From: Castor canadensis
Lineage: Eukaryota; Chordata; Mammalia; Rodentia; Castoridae
NCBI RefSeq assembly: GCF_047511655.1
Contig: NC_133397.1
Location: 41,616,001-41,680,000 of the forward strand
Reading direction: 5' to 3'
Length of the DNA stretch: 64,000 nucleotides
In this document: positions 21,801-33,800 of the stretch, one piece after another
Position numbering within the stretch: the first letter of the stretch is position 1
How the letters are laid out: each line of letters opens with the position of its first letter
The notes under the pieces: model-generated
The model's database searches: none
Told to the model about the DNA's origin: nothing
Seen by the model: the letters and a program-made list of their open reading frames with translations, nothing else
Made by a program: the position numbers and the translations under genes

Positions 21801-24800
21801 ATTCTTTCCATCAGAAAAGTGGAGAATCTTCTTCTCACTTGAGTCAAGAGCAGAAGAGTGTCTTTGATGAAGATCTACAAAAGAAGATAGAAGAGAATGA
21901 ACGGTTGCATATACAGGTGAGAAAAATCTGTTTTTTTATATAAATTAAAAAATGGGTCAGATGATCTGATGGATGGAAAACCAAATGCAAGTAGAGTGCT
22001 TTTTGCTTTTCTTCTTCCTTCCTTCCTTTCTTTTTCTTCTTCTTTTTTTAAATTTTTTTCGTGAAACTGGGGTTTGAACTCAGGTCTTCATGTTTGCAAA
22101 GCAGGTGCTCTACCAATTAAGTCACACCTGCAGTCCATTTTGTTCCATAGTCTGGCGATGGTAGTCTCACAAACTATTTGCCCAGGCTGATCTCGAGCCA
22201 CAGTTCTCCCAATCTTAGCCTCCTAAGTAGCTAGGATTACAGGCGTGAACTACCGGTGCCTGGTGTGTTTTGTTTCTGTGTGGTCTTTAATGTCTCCTGT
22301 AGTCTTTAAGCACATATGTCATTTGTTATTTCTTAAATCTCACCTATGTCTTGTGAATGTCTGTTTTGAAGTATATGCCTTTGTTCAGAGTCCAACAGAA
22401 TAGTTTTACAACTTAATACAAAAATATACTAAGTGTAGTTCATTTTACATAGGAAGTGGGATGGATCGTTTAGGGAGGAGCTTGTCAACAAAAAGTTTTT
22501 TTTTGCAGTACTGGGGCTTGCACTGAGGGCCTTCACCTTGAGCCACTCCAGCAACCCTATTTTTGTGAAGGGTTTTTCGAGGTAGGGTCTTGAAGAACTA
22601 TTTGCCCGTCTAGCTTCAAACCTTGATCCTCCTGGTCTCTGCCTCCTGCGTAGTTAGGATTACAGGTGTGAGCCACCAGTGCCTGGCTAAGGTTTGTTTC
22701 TTAATTTATGATATGTAGTTGGTTTTTATCCATTAGGCCATAAGGTCTTTGAGGGTGTGGATCAAGTATGTTTTGTGTGCCCATCTTCAGGACAGAGTCT
22801 GTCTCACTTAACTGCAGGCACTCACATATACTGAATGTTAAAAAGTCATTGTCTACCATTGAGTATTGCCCCACTGCTATGGGACACCTCAAATCATTGA
22901 ACATGTCATAAGAGATATAGTTTAGTGTGTCAAACTACACTTCTTGATATATTTGGCAAATGATAGAAAAATAAATACACACCAATTCTTAGTGTTTGAA
23001 ATTTTTAAAAAGTAAACTTTTGATGTTAGTATATTTCATGTCTAAGTGTTCATAATTCTTAATTAACATTGGACTGTTATTAAGGGAAAGAATTTTGCCT
23101 GCTTTAAGAACAGTACTTCAGTTGAAATCTCTTTGTGTCCAAAATTGTTTGAGGTGGACATTCATGAGACTAAGAAGAAGGAGGTGCAGGTTTTGGAATA
23201 GGTTCCTGGGCTTAACTCTCATTTCTAACATGTTTAACTGAGACATAGACAAATTACATAACCTTTTCAAACTTCAGTTTCCGCATCTCTAAAGAGAGAT
23301 AGCAAAAGTTATCCCTCTGTTACACTGTGAGGATTAAATGAGATAATGCGTATTGGGTTTAGCACAGCGGTCATAAGAAGCCATATGGAAGTTGCTCAAT
23401 GAACAGTCACTGCTGATGGTTTTCTCATTTGTACATATTAGGATTTTGGGAGAAGAGAAAACAATCTTTCCTTTTCAGTTTTTCGAAGCCGATGAGCAGC
23501 ACAAGCATGTGGAGGCAGAGCTGAGGAGTCGACTGGCTGCTCTGGAGACAGAAGCGGCCCAGCACCAAGCTGTGGTTGATGGCCTGACACGGAAGTACAT
23601 GGAAACCATTGAGAAACTGCAGAATGACAAGGCTAAGCTAGAAGTAAGCGCCACCATTTATGAGAACATGTTAAAAAAAATTAGTTCAGGTCTTTGGAAG
23701 TTGTCCATGTGCCCTATAGAGCACAGAATTAAGACATTCCAGTTAAGGCTGTGGCCCAAGTATCTTCCAAGTGTGCTCCCAGCTGTAGCATGAACTATCT
23801 GCTTTTCCTTTCTTTCTGAAATTCAGGTAAAATCTCAGACTCTAGAAAAGGAGGCCAAGGAATGTCGACTTCGAACAGAAGAATGGTATGTGGAAATGTG
23901 AATTCCAAGGGGCCCTGAAGTAAGAATCAGAAGACCTGAGTTTTGGTTTTAGCAGCTCCTGTCTTACTTGTCTCACATTTGAGATGAGGAGATGGGAGTA
24001 GGTAATCTCCTGGGTATTTTTCCATTCTCTGGGGCCTCAGCATTCTTGGATAGAGTGACTTAGTGTTCGTTCTCAGCCAGGAGGTGTTTTGGGCTGTCAC
24101 AGGTAGTGGCCTGGGGCTCTCATACTGAGGACTGGATACTTGCTGCTTCAAACTCCCCTAAAGAGAGGAACCTTTTGATAGTCCTAGGCAGGAAAGCTAA
24201 TAATCACTGTGCCAACCTTTTTCTAGTACATTTTGAATAAAATTGAAGTTATGTGATCTAATTTAGACATGTTTAAAAATTAAAGTATTGCTTAGCAATG
24301 GATAATAAAGTCATACTCCAACATGTTTGTGGTATATAATATATTTTAGGTTTTGCAAAATGCTTTAGATTTTTTTTTTTTAGCAGTACTAGGGTTTGAA
24401 CTCAGGGCTTCTTGCTTGCTAGGCACGTGCTCTTTCACTTGAGCATGCCTCCATCCTTTTTTAATTTTTAATTATTTTTCAAATAGAGTCTTGAGTTTTT
24501 GCCCAGAGCTAGCCTGGACTTCAGTCCTCAGTTTATACCTTCCCTGTAGCTGGGATGACAGGCTTGTGCCACCACATTCAGCTTATTGGTTGAGATGGTA
24601 GTCTTACTAAGTTTTTTCCCCTCAGATTGGTCTTGAACCACAATCCTCCCAATCTCTATCTCCCAAATAGCTGGGATTACAGACATGAGCCACCAGGACC
24701 AGCCAATATTTTAGATTTTAATACAATCAATCAAGTGAATTTCTCATTTTGATAGAATTACACACATGATGTAGATGTGTGCCTGTGCTCAAAACTGAAC

Positions 24801-27800
24801 CAAAACAGAAATTATTAGCTTTTAAGCCCAAGGGAAAAAACCTCTAATAGAAAAAACTTTTTAATGATACTTGAGTAAGCATTTGTATGTTGTAAAAAGA
24901 AAATTTATGATTTCAAAATGACATTGAGATTTCTTTGCACTTGGGGAAATAAAATTAGGGCTGTGTAAGATATTAGAACTGTGATAAATTCTTCCAAGAG
25001 TCCAGAAGTCTTAGGGATTTTGGAATGGAGGTATGCTGTTTCTCTTATCTTCGTCTTTTAACAGCTCTGGACAGAGTGTCCCAGATGTCAGACACAGTTC
25101 TCTGAAAGCCTGATACCAGCTATTGAGGTAACAAGCAAATGACAGTTTACTGATTGATGATAATGTGTTTTTGTGGGTTTTTTTTCTTTCAGTCAATTAC
25201 AGTTAAAGAATCTTCATGAAGATTTGTCGGGTAGATTAGAGGAATCCTTATTGATCATCAGTGAAAAAGTACCTTTTAATGATACAAGTAGGTATTGGAT
25301 ACAGTTTTCCATTATTTGGAACTCTGAACCTCTCTGCGGTAGCCAGCTAATTAAAATGATTTCTAATCTCTTTGGCAAAAAAGTAAATTGGCCCAATAGA
25401 CAGTTGCTTTCTTTTTGTTCTCTTGATTAGCTTTGGCTCTCATATTTCATAGGGAGATTTTAAATGATATGCAACTATTGCAAAACCATTCTCTTGGAAG
25501 AAGTCCAAATGCATTTTTCAATTGTATGTAATTATCATATCCCAAGGTAAAAACCAAGCTGCATATAATGTAATTGAATATGTATACAAACAAAGTTGTT
25601 CATGGAGGGATGGTTGAGTGGTGGGATGTGTCTTCTCAGCCTGGTATCTACTGCCCTTGGCTAATCCCTAGTGATACTTAGGAAGCTGGCTTGCATAAGC
25701 TCTGCTTCCTGTCCATTCTAGAGAATGGACCAGACGGTAACTTACACAGCCATGAGCAACAAAAATGCATTTTCAAAAAAGCTAAAACCATACCTTATGT
25801 ATGTGATAGATGCCAAATTTGAAACCTTTAGACAAGATTTCAAATTTGAAACCTTTAGACAAGAATTAAGTCAAAACCTCGAAAGCAAAGAAAATATTTT
25901 TCCAGGGAAAGACCTAGAAAAAAAAAAAAAAGAAGAAACTGCAGGAAAATAGCAGTTTGATCCAATATTAAAATCACCATAGGCCATTATTGTTATCAAA
26001 ACCCTAAATTCCCCTTTGAAAATACCAGCTGTTTCTAGCTTCTACATCAGTGTAAATAGCACTAGCATACCTTAATTCCCTGGATTTGAAACGTTGGCTT
26101 TTCATTTTCCCTTTAATCTTTGTATCAGTCATTGGGTTCTAATAACTTCGTTTTGAATCTCTAGGATTTATACTTCCTTTTCCAGAACTGGTTGTCACCC
26201 TTTTAGGTTCTTACCATGTCACATGTGACTTACTACCTTTAGTTCCAAAATAGTTAGAGATCATTTGCTGAGTGGCTACATGGGTAGGTAGCAGAGGGGC
26301 TAAAAAAATGTACCCAGTGCTAAGTTGGATAAATCTCTACCCTTAAGGAATTTATGGTCTAGTGGGGCAGAAATAGAAATAGAAATGCTAGTATAGAAAA
26401 TGCAAATTAGACTGTACAATCAAAAACCAATTGAGGCTTCAAGGGAAGGAGACTTAGCTCTGGTGGGTAACTGAAGTCTTCCCAGAGGATGTGTGCTTTG
26501 AACCAGGCCTGAATATGTGAGTGGGTTTTTCTGAGCAGAGAAGAGGGAAAACAAACCAGATAATTGTGTGAAGTATGCTTTGTGAGATGAAAGTTACTAC
26601 CATGGCCTCAGGAACAAAAAAGTATGACAATAGGCTAGGGTAGGTGAGATTTGGAGGGCAATAACAGATAAGTTCTGAAAGGAGGATGGGACTAAACCCT
26701 AGAGTTCTGGGCTAAGGAGTCATTCACAAGGCCGTCAGGTTGTAGGAGAGGTTTCTGAGCCAGGGACTGTCCTAATGCAATTTGTGTATTCACAAGGTTA
26801 ATCCAGCAACAGAGTGTAGACTACTTTAGAATGGGACCTCCTTTCAGGCCAAGACTTTTATGATGAAAGTCTTGTTGTGCTGACATGGAGCTGGAGCCTG
26901 GGTTTTCAGGGAGATAGAGAAGATCTTGTGGAAGGAGGAAGAACAGATTGGTCCTTTTAGGGAAGCAAGGGAGAGGGAGGAGGCAGTGAAGGGGGAAGAT
27001 GGTGGTGCAATTGACAAAAATAAAAGATGGGTGTGTTAGTTAGCTTTCCATTGCTATGAAAAAATACCTGAGATAATCATCTTAAAAGGTGGAAAGGTTT
27101 ATGTTAGCTCACAGTGTCAGTCCATGGTTGCTTGGCTCCATTGATTTTGGGTCTGTGGCAAGGCAGAACGTCATGGTGGGAGCATGTGGTAGAATAAAGT
27201 TGCTTACTTAATGGCAGCTTGGAGGCAAAGAGAAAGGAAAGGGCTGGAGTCCCAGCATCCCTTTCAAGGGAATGTTCCCAATTACCTAACTTCCTTCCAC
27301 TAGACCCTATCTCTTAAAGGTTCTTCTTCTTCCCAATAGCATTATAGGCCCAAGCCTTTGACAGATGGGACTTTGTATGTGTGTGGGGGATTTAAGATCC
27401 AAACCATAAAAGCAGTCAATTGGCTGGTTTAAGGGAAAGATGTTAGGATTAACTTGGGCTAGATAAGCCCCCATGGGAGTGGCAGGAACAAAGGATGCAC
27501 AGTGAGAAGAGGCCTATGCAGGATCCTTGGTGAGTTCTCCATCTCAGTGATAGGGGAGGGGAGGGATTGTGGTACAGAGAAGCTGGGAAAATGAGTTGCA
27601 GATTCTCCTGAAGGGAGTGTTTCACACTGGTGGTGTTGGTCAGTGCTGCACACTGCTGTGGGGAGGTCAGAGAGGGTGATGGTGAGAAATGCATCTGGTC
27701 TGGTGACTAGAGTTGATGCCTTTGAGAGGACTGGTATCCTTTGAAGGAAATGCTTCCCTGTAGGGTAGACACAAGATTGCTAGCACAAGGACTGGAGGTA

Positions 27801-30800
27801 CGTGGGTGCGGGGAAACAGAGACAAAGCAATGCTGTTTTTTGAGTAATAGGAATGATGGAAGTGGGTGAGATCAGAAAAATCAAGTATGGTACAGTTATA
27901 GAAGTCACTGTGGAGATAGTTACGTGAAGTGCAACAAATGCTTTTTTTTTTTTTTTTAAATATCATGGGGTGATGCTAAATGTAGAAGGGAGGGGCTAGG
28001 CATGGTAGGTCCTGGTTCTCAGAAGGCTGAGGTACCAGGATTATAAGTTCAAGGCCAGCAATGGGCTATATACATAGCAAGACCCTGTCAAAAAAAATGA
28101 TAGAGGGGAGGGGTGACTGATGTGTCAGGTCACCAAGTAGGTCAGGAGCATCGTTTCTAAGGGCCCAGGAGAAGGTTTGGTTAAGGAACTATGTGAACTA
28201 CGGACTCTAAGTTGCAGGCTCAAGGGTGTAAGAAGTGCTTTGCTTTGGTACTGATCATGGGGAGGCCAGTAGTGGGGAGGCCAGCCTATCCAGGGGGCAA
28301 GGGAAGAAACGAGGAATGATATTTGGGGCTAAAGCTGGAAACAGTTTGGAGTAGATGTAGTGGGAAGTATGATAGGGACACAGCAATGAAATCCTGGACT
28401 GCTGAGTAGGGTTGAAGCCCCCCTGAAGTTAGGCAGAATATACTGTAGCAGATCCTGTTCTGGTTTTGTGATAGCAAAAAGCATTGTTGAAATGATAGAC
28501 CAGCTTGGGGTGAGACAGAGAGGAAGACGGAAGGCTCCAAGGGATAGAAGAGAGGTGTTGAGGGACAGAGAGCAGATGGGGAACACAGTCAGTTTAGTAG
28601 CAGTGGCTTTCTAATTAGAGAGCACTGGTGAGATGGCATAGGACCTTTCAGAATTTGGCTTTGACATCAGGGTCTTTCTGACTGAGGGTGTGGACAGGGG
28701 AGCAGATGTGAGTGGCTGAAGTGAGAGAGATGAGTAGATATGATCACTAAAGCTAGAGCTACAGGAAAGTGTGAGGTTAGGTGTTAGGAAGCTATCAGAG
28801 GTTGATGAGATCCTTGAGTGTGGAGAAGAGGATTGTGAGAAAGACAGTGAAACCAGCCCAAGAGATCTAGGATTGAGTCCCTGGTGTCAGCAGTAGCAGC
28901 CAGTGATAGATTTCCTAACATTGTCATGTTTTGAAAACAAGTATTTTGGAGGAATTAGTATGGCAGCCAGTGCAGGGTTATTTTAGAAGAATGGCTGATG
29001 ACAGCAAGAACATCATAAGCCTTTCTCAGTAATCTTGATAGGCCCCAAAGAAATATTTGAAATTATTTCTTAGAAATGGAAGCAGAGAAAGTAGGTTTTC
29101 TTTTTTTATCTTGAAGTTAAAAAAATAGAAATATTAGTTTATCTGAGGAACCACTGATTCCATACAAATTCCATTATTCTCCACTGTGAGTGTGGCATCG
29201 GTCATTTGAATTCTCATGGAAAGCTGATTTTGTTGCAGAGCATTTATTGTTTTGCAGTTATTTTTTCTGTAAATGTAAAATGAGAGATCTAATGTATACC
29301 ATTTTTGTTTTGTAGAGTATGATCAGTATAATGCTCTCAATGTTCCACTGCACAATAGAAGACATCAGGTAAAGGATGAAGTTCATATTCTTATTTTCAG
29401 CCGCGTGTATGTCAAACTTTCCAGAAATAAGAATTAGTTTGGGCCTCTGTTTGATGTACTAAGTCATGGCTTTACTTTCTTGTGCATTTATGTAAAATTT
29501 TATAAGTTGCTTTTTATTCAATTAGTAAGTAATACTGGTTTTTGATGTCTCTTGCTTTTTGCCTGGGCCGACCTGGAGCACCATCTTCCTATTTATGCTT
29601 CTTGCAGTAGCTGGGATGACAGGTGTATGCCACTACACCCAGCTTTTTCTGTTGAGATGGGATCTCTAGAACTTTTTTTGCCTGGTTTGGTCTAAAACTG
29701 TGATCCTTCTGATCACTGCCTAATGAGTAGGAGTAGCTAGGATTATAGGTGTGAGCCATTGGCACCCAGCCTGGGATGCCTTAATTTTTTGAGTCATGTT
29801 TTCCTTCCTTCCTCTCTCTTTTCTCTGTCTCCTTCTCTCCATACGACCTCTTGCAGCTAGGCCATCACTCTTATCACTCAAGCCATGCTTTTGCCGTGAA
29901 CCATTTTTTTTCGTTTTAGATTGGTGAACCTTACACTTAAATGGCCTAGGTTAAGTGGAGAAGTGGAGTGACAAAACTGGTAGCTTTCTATTTTTCTTAG
30001 ATAGGAATATTGAAACTCAAGTGGGAGCAAATGAATTTATATGAAGGAATAATCATACTAGAATTCAATTTTTTTTCTCCAAAAGCAAACTTAATAAAGT
30101 GGTTTTAGAATAATAATTTGATAATTGACTGTATGTTTTTCGTTTTAAAGCTGAAGCTGCGAGATATTGCGAGGCAGGCCCTGGCTTTTGTTCAAGATCT
30201 TGTGACAGCTCTTCTGAATTTTCACACTTACACAGAACAGAGGATTCAGATTTTTCCTGTTGATTCTGCCATAGACACTATTTCACCATTGAATCAGAAG
30301 GTAAATTTAACTCAGAATGCATGTTGTTGACCTGAAAAGTAGGGAGAACGATAGGGAATTACTTACAGACCACTTCTGTGCATTAGTCAACTACTGTGGA
30401 GGACATGGGAAAAACCCACAAGTCTTTGCCCTCAAGACAAAGAATGACAAAAGAGGAGATTCTTAAATTAAAAGTATGGGAGTCGTTGAAAAGACCTCAA
30501 TGTGAGTGAGTGAATGAGTGGTGTGGGCTGTAAGGATCTGGAAGCATCAACGAGGGGCATTGGCCATTGGTTTTTGGGAGAGATTCTTTGGGGATTTGAG
30601 GAATTAGCAAGATTCAAATAGAGAAGAGGGATCGGGTTCCCTCACCTCCAGAAGAAGAAAAGGCATGAGCAAATTCATGGAGCAGGATAGCATGATGGGA
30701 TGGGGTAGGGATGGGAGGAATAATAAGCAAGAGTGTTGGCTGAACTGTAAAGTCCCTGGAGGGGAGGAGTGGGAAGTAAATTTGAAAAGATAAAAAAATG

Positions 30801-33800
30801 GCTCCAAGGTTCTGGAAGTCTCCTGAGGGCAGGCCAAAGCATAGACCCTTTACTGTGTTTATAGGATTAAGGCCTTTGAAGGGCTAATTTTGATATAATG
30901 AAAAGTGCCATTTTATTGTTAGAAAGATTAATTTGCTGGCAATTTTCTTTCTTCCTATTTGTAGTCACTGTGTCACTTTAGTCACTGGGAGTGTTTAAAA
31001 CCAAAATAACCTGTGTGCTATAACTGACCTTTCTCTTCCTGCTGGGGTATAGAGTGGGAATAAAACTGCATGTCCAGTTGAGACTGGATGGCATTTTCAG
31101 GGGTTGTGAGCTTTAAAAAGGAGTATCAAGAGGTTTGAATGTTGCTTCCTTCAGTCCATGTGCTTTTCTTTGGCCTGTTACTCTGGTCTTGCTATGTAGC
31201 TCAGGTTGATCTTGAATTTGTGATCCTTTTGTCTCTGCCTACCTAGTTTTGGAATTACAGCTGGATGCCACCACATCTGGCAGATTAAATGTTAATGAGT
31301 GTATTAATTATGTATTACTATGTAATAAACTATCCTTAAATACAGTAGTTTGAAGCAACAAGTACTTAGTACCGCACACAGTTTCTGGGATGTGGGAGGG
31401 TTCTGGTTTAACTTCTCATAAGGATTCACTTGAGATGTCATTTGGACTGCAGGCACTGAGGCTGGGGAATTTGCTTCCAAGGTAGCTCACTTATATGCCT
31501 GGTAAATTAGTGCTGGCTGTTGGCGGGTAGCTGATTTCTCATCATGTACACCTTTTCATAGGGCTGTTGAATGTCCTTGTGACATGGCAGCTAGCATCCA
31601 TCATAGAGACTGATCTAAGAGAGACAGCAAGATAAGCCACCGTCTTATGATACTACCTGGGCAGTTATATACTGTCACTTCTGCCATATTCTATTTGTCA
31701 TGTAAACCAATCCTGAGACAATGAGAGGTCCTGCACAAGGCAAGAATACGTGGGGATCATTGAGGCCAACTTGGAGGGCAGCTCCCACATGGAGGAAATT
31801 AAGGGACCTTTCTATAGATGTGTCCTCTGAGGCCTTGATAATATAGTGAGTGGTTTGAAATTAGTCATGCCACTCTTCCTATTTAATTTGATTCTTTTTC
31901 CCAGAATTATGCAGTATTTCCAGGGATTGAATAGTGTTTGTGTCTATGAATATCCAAAGTACCTATTTGTGTAGCAAATACTTGGACTTTGGAGTCAAAC
32001 TTCTTAGGTTCCCAGTCCAGTTCTGCCGTCGTCTAGCTATGTCCCCTAGGGAGATTTATTTAATCTCTCAGTGGTTAGGTCCTCATCTTTAAAATGAGAA
32101 ATAGAATACCTATGTCACAGGTACATATGCTTGAAGATTAATAAGATAATATGTGTAAAGTACTAAGAAGAGTGTCTGGCATGTAGTAACTCAATGAAGG
32201 TTAGCTATTATCATTATCTTTTTGCCATACACATAGGAAGCCCTCAGTGGGTGCTTGGTTTTCATCAATTTTTGTCTGACTTCACAAATGTATTGAAGTT
32301 AATAGCAAACTTTGGGCTTTTGAAATACTCATTAACATCAATGTGGGAAAAAGCTTTCAAAATAACTGAATAGGAAAAACAGTACTGCCACATTTTAATA
32401 TAGTTATACTTCTTATAATATCAAAACACATTTTCTATTTAATATTGGTTCTTTGCCAGTTACTGAGATTTTAGTTTGTTGCTACATTATACCCATACAG
32501 TGAAAATGAAGTGTGTTAAAATTAATTTGTCTGGAACACTTCATTATCTTGAAGGATTTGTGTATTTCTCAGTATTTTACCTTTGGTGTTTTGGCTTATG
32601 AAAGGGTTTGTGTGATTTTTCTAATGTTGAAGGAGATTTGGGAACCATTTGTTAAAAGATCACCAGAATATTTAACTTTAAGCTTAGAGTTCATCTTATC
32701 TTACAGCTGTAAAGGTTGAAGCCCAGAAAGATGAGTTGCCCAGGACCATATTTATATCTGTGTAGTTTGCAGTGGGGTCTGTGAACCATGTTTCTGCAGA
32801 ATGAGACCTTACATTTCTATCCTGAGAACTGAACCTCAAACCATTATATAACAATTAGACAACAGAGATATTTTATAAATGAAAATTATCCTTTTGCTTC
32901 TAAATTATCCAAATACCTGTGGGACTTTTCCCTGAATCTGTTTGTGTATGTGTAAACATGTGTATGTGTGTGTTGGGATCAAACTCAGAGCCTCACACAT
33001 GCTAAGCACACACTCTACCACTGAGCTTCATCCATACCCTTTGAATCTATTCATCATACTGAATTAGGTTTTTACTTACTAAAGTGTCTGTGACAGTTGT
33101 AAAAGTTCCTTTCTTTTTCTTTCTTTCTTTTTTTTTTTTTTGGTGGTACTGGGGTTAGAACACAGGGCTTTGTGCTTGCTAGGCAAGTGCTGTACTGCTT
33201 CAGCCATGCCTCCAGCCTTATAATTTTATATCATTTTGATAATTACATTCCTGGCATTTGTTAACCCTGAATATTGTATATAGTAAAAATAAGAAGCTAT
33301 CATCAATAGCTTGTTTTTTTTTTTAATAAGGCACATAACGCAAAAATCTATTTCCTATAGTCTTGATTTTCAAACCATTTTTTTTTTTATCCTCTTCGTG
33401 CTGGGGTATACTGCAGGATCCCCTCTCTTGTTTCCTCTGATGCCTTGTTCAATGTGTCACCCATCTTCTGTTTCCTTATCTGGGACCATTAGAGGGGAGC
33501 CCTTGCTAAAAATCAAATTTCTCATAAAAGTTTCCAAAAGAATTTAGGCTTATGACTCAGAGGGTCGATTTACAAATGTGTTAGTGTTTATTTTCCAATG
33601 ACTTAATTCACATTTTGTTCTCTTCTATTTAGTTCTCACAATACCTTCATGAAAATGCATCCTATGTCCGCCCTCTAGAGGAAGGAATGCTTCATTTATT
33701 TGAAAGTATTACTGAGGATACTGTGACTGTCCTGGTAATTTTCTTCCTCAATGTTACATCTAGAAGTGGGGGCTCCACTTAGTTCAATAGCACTTTTAAC

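Larger units (their letters stand above)
19492..21814 (+). other. PPP1R21 intron 3
   Basis: GT-AG, phase 0, 2323 bp. A MIR near 20225-20530 is split by a copy of the unnamed repeat (20333-20440). Near 21300 there is a short repeat shared with 51207. The rest is unassigned. Confidence 0.9.
21917..23478 (+). other. PPP1R21 intron 4
   Basis: GT-AG, phase 0, 1562 bp. Two antisense SINEs and a MIR fill about half of it. The stretch 22690-23180 is unassigned. Confidence 0.9.
25288..29315 (+). other. PPP1R21 intron 7
   Basis: GT-AG, phase 1, 4028 bp. It holds a 27-bp tandem repeat, an old repeat at 26290-26830, a MaLR LTR and a B1. The G/A-rich stretch 28110-28980 resembles old repeat sequence but I cannot assign it. 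Confidence 0.85.
30301..33632 (+). other. PPP1R21 intron 9
   Basis: GT-AG, phase 0, 3332 bp. It contains an antisense B1, a possible LTR, a MIR and two antisense ID-like SINEs. The stretches 30310-30960 (G/A-rich) and 32230-32950 are unassigned. Confidence 0.85.

Noticed and set aside
23392-23793. 133-codon frame taken as an alternative form of exon 5
   Set aside because: It extends exon 5 on both sides through intron sequence. The canonical acceptor at 23478 and donor at 23644 restore the family sequence with exon 6.
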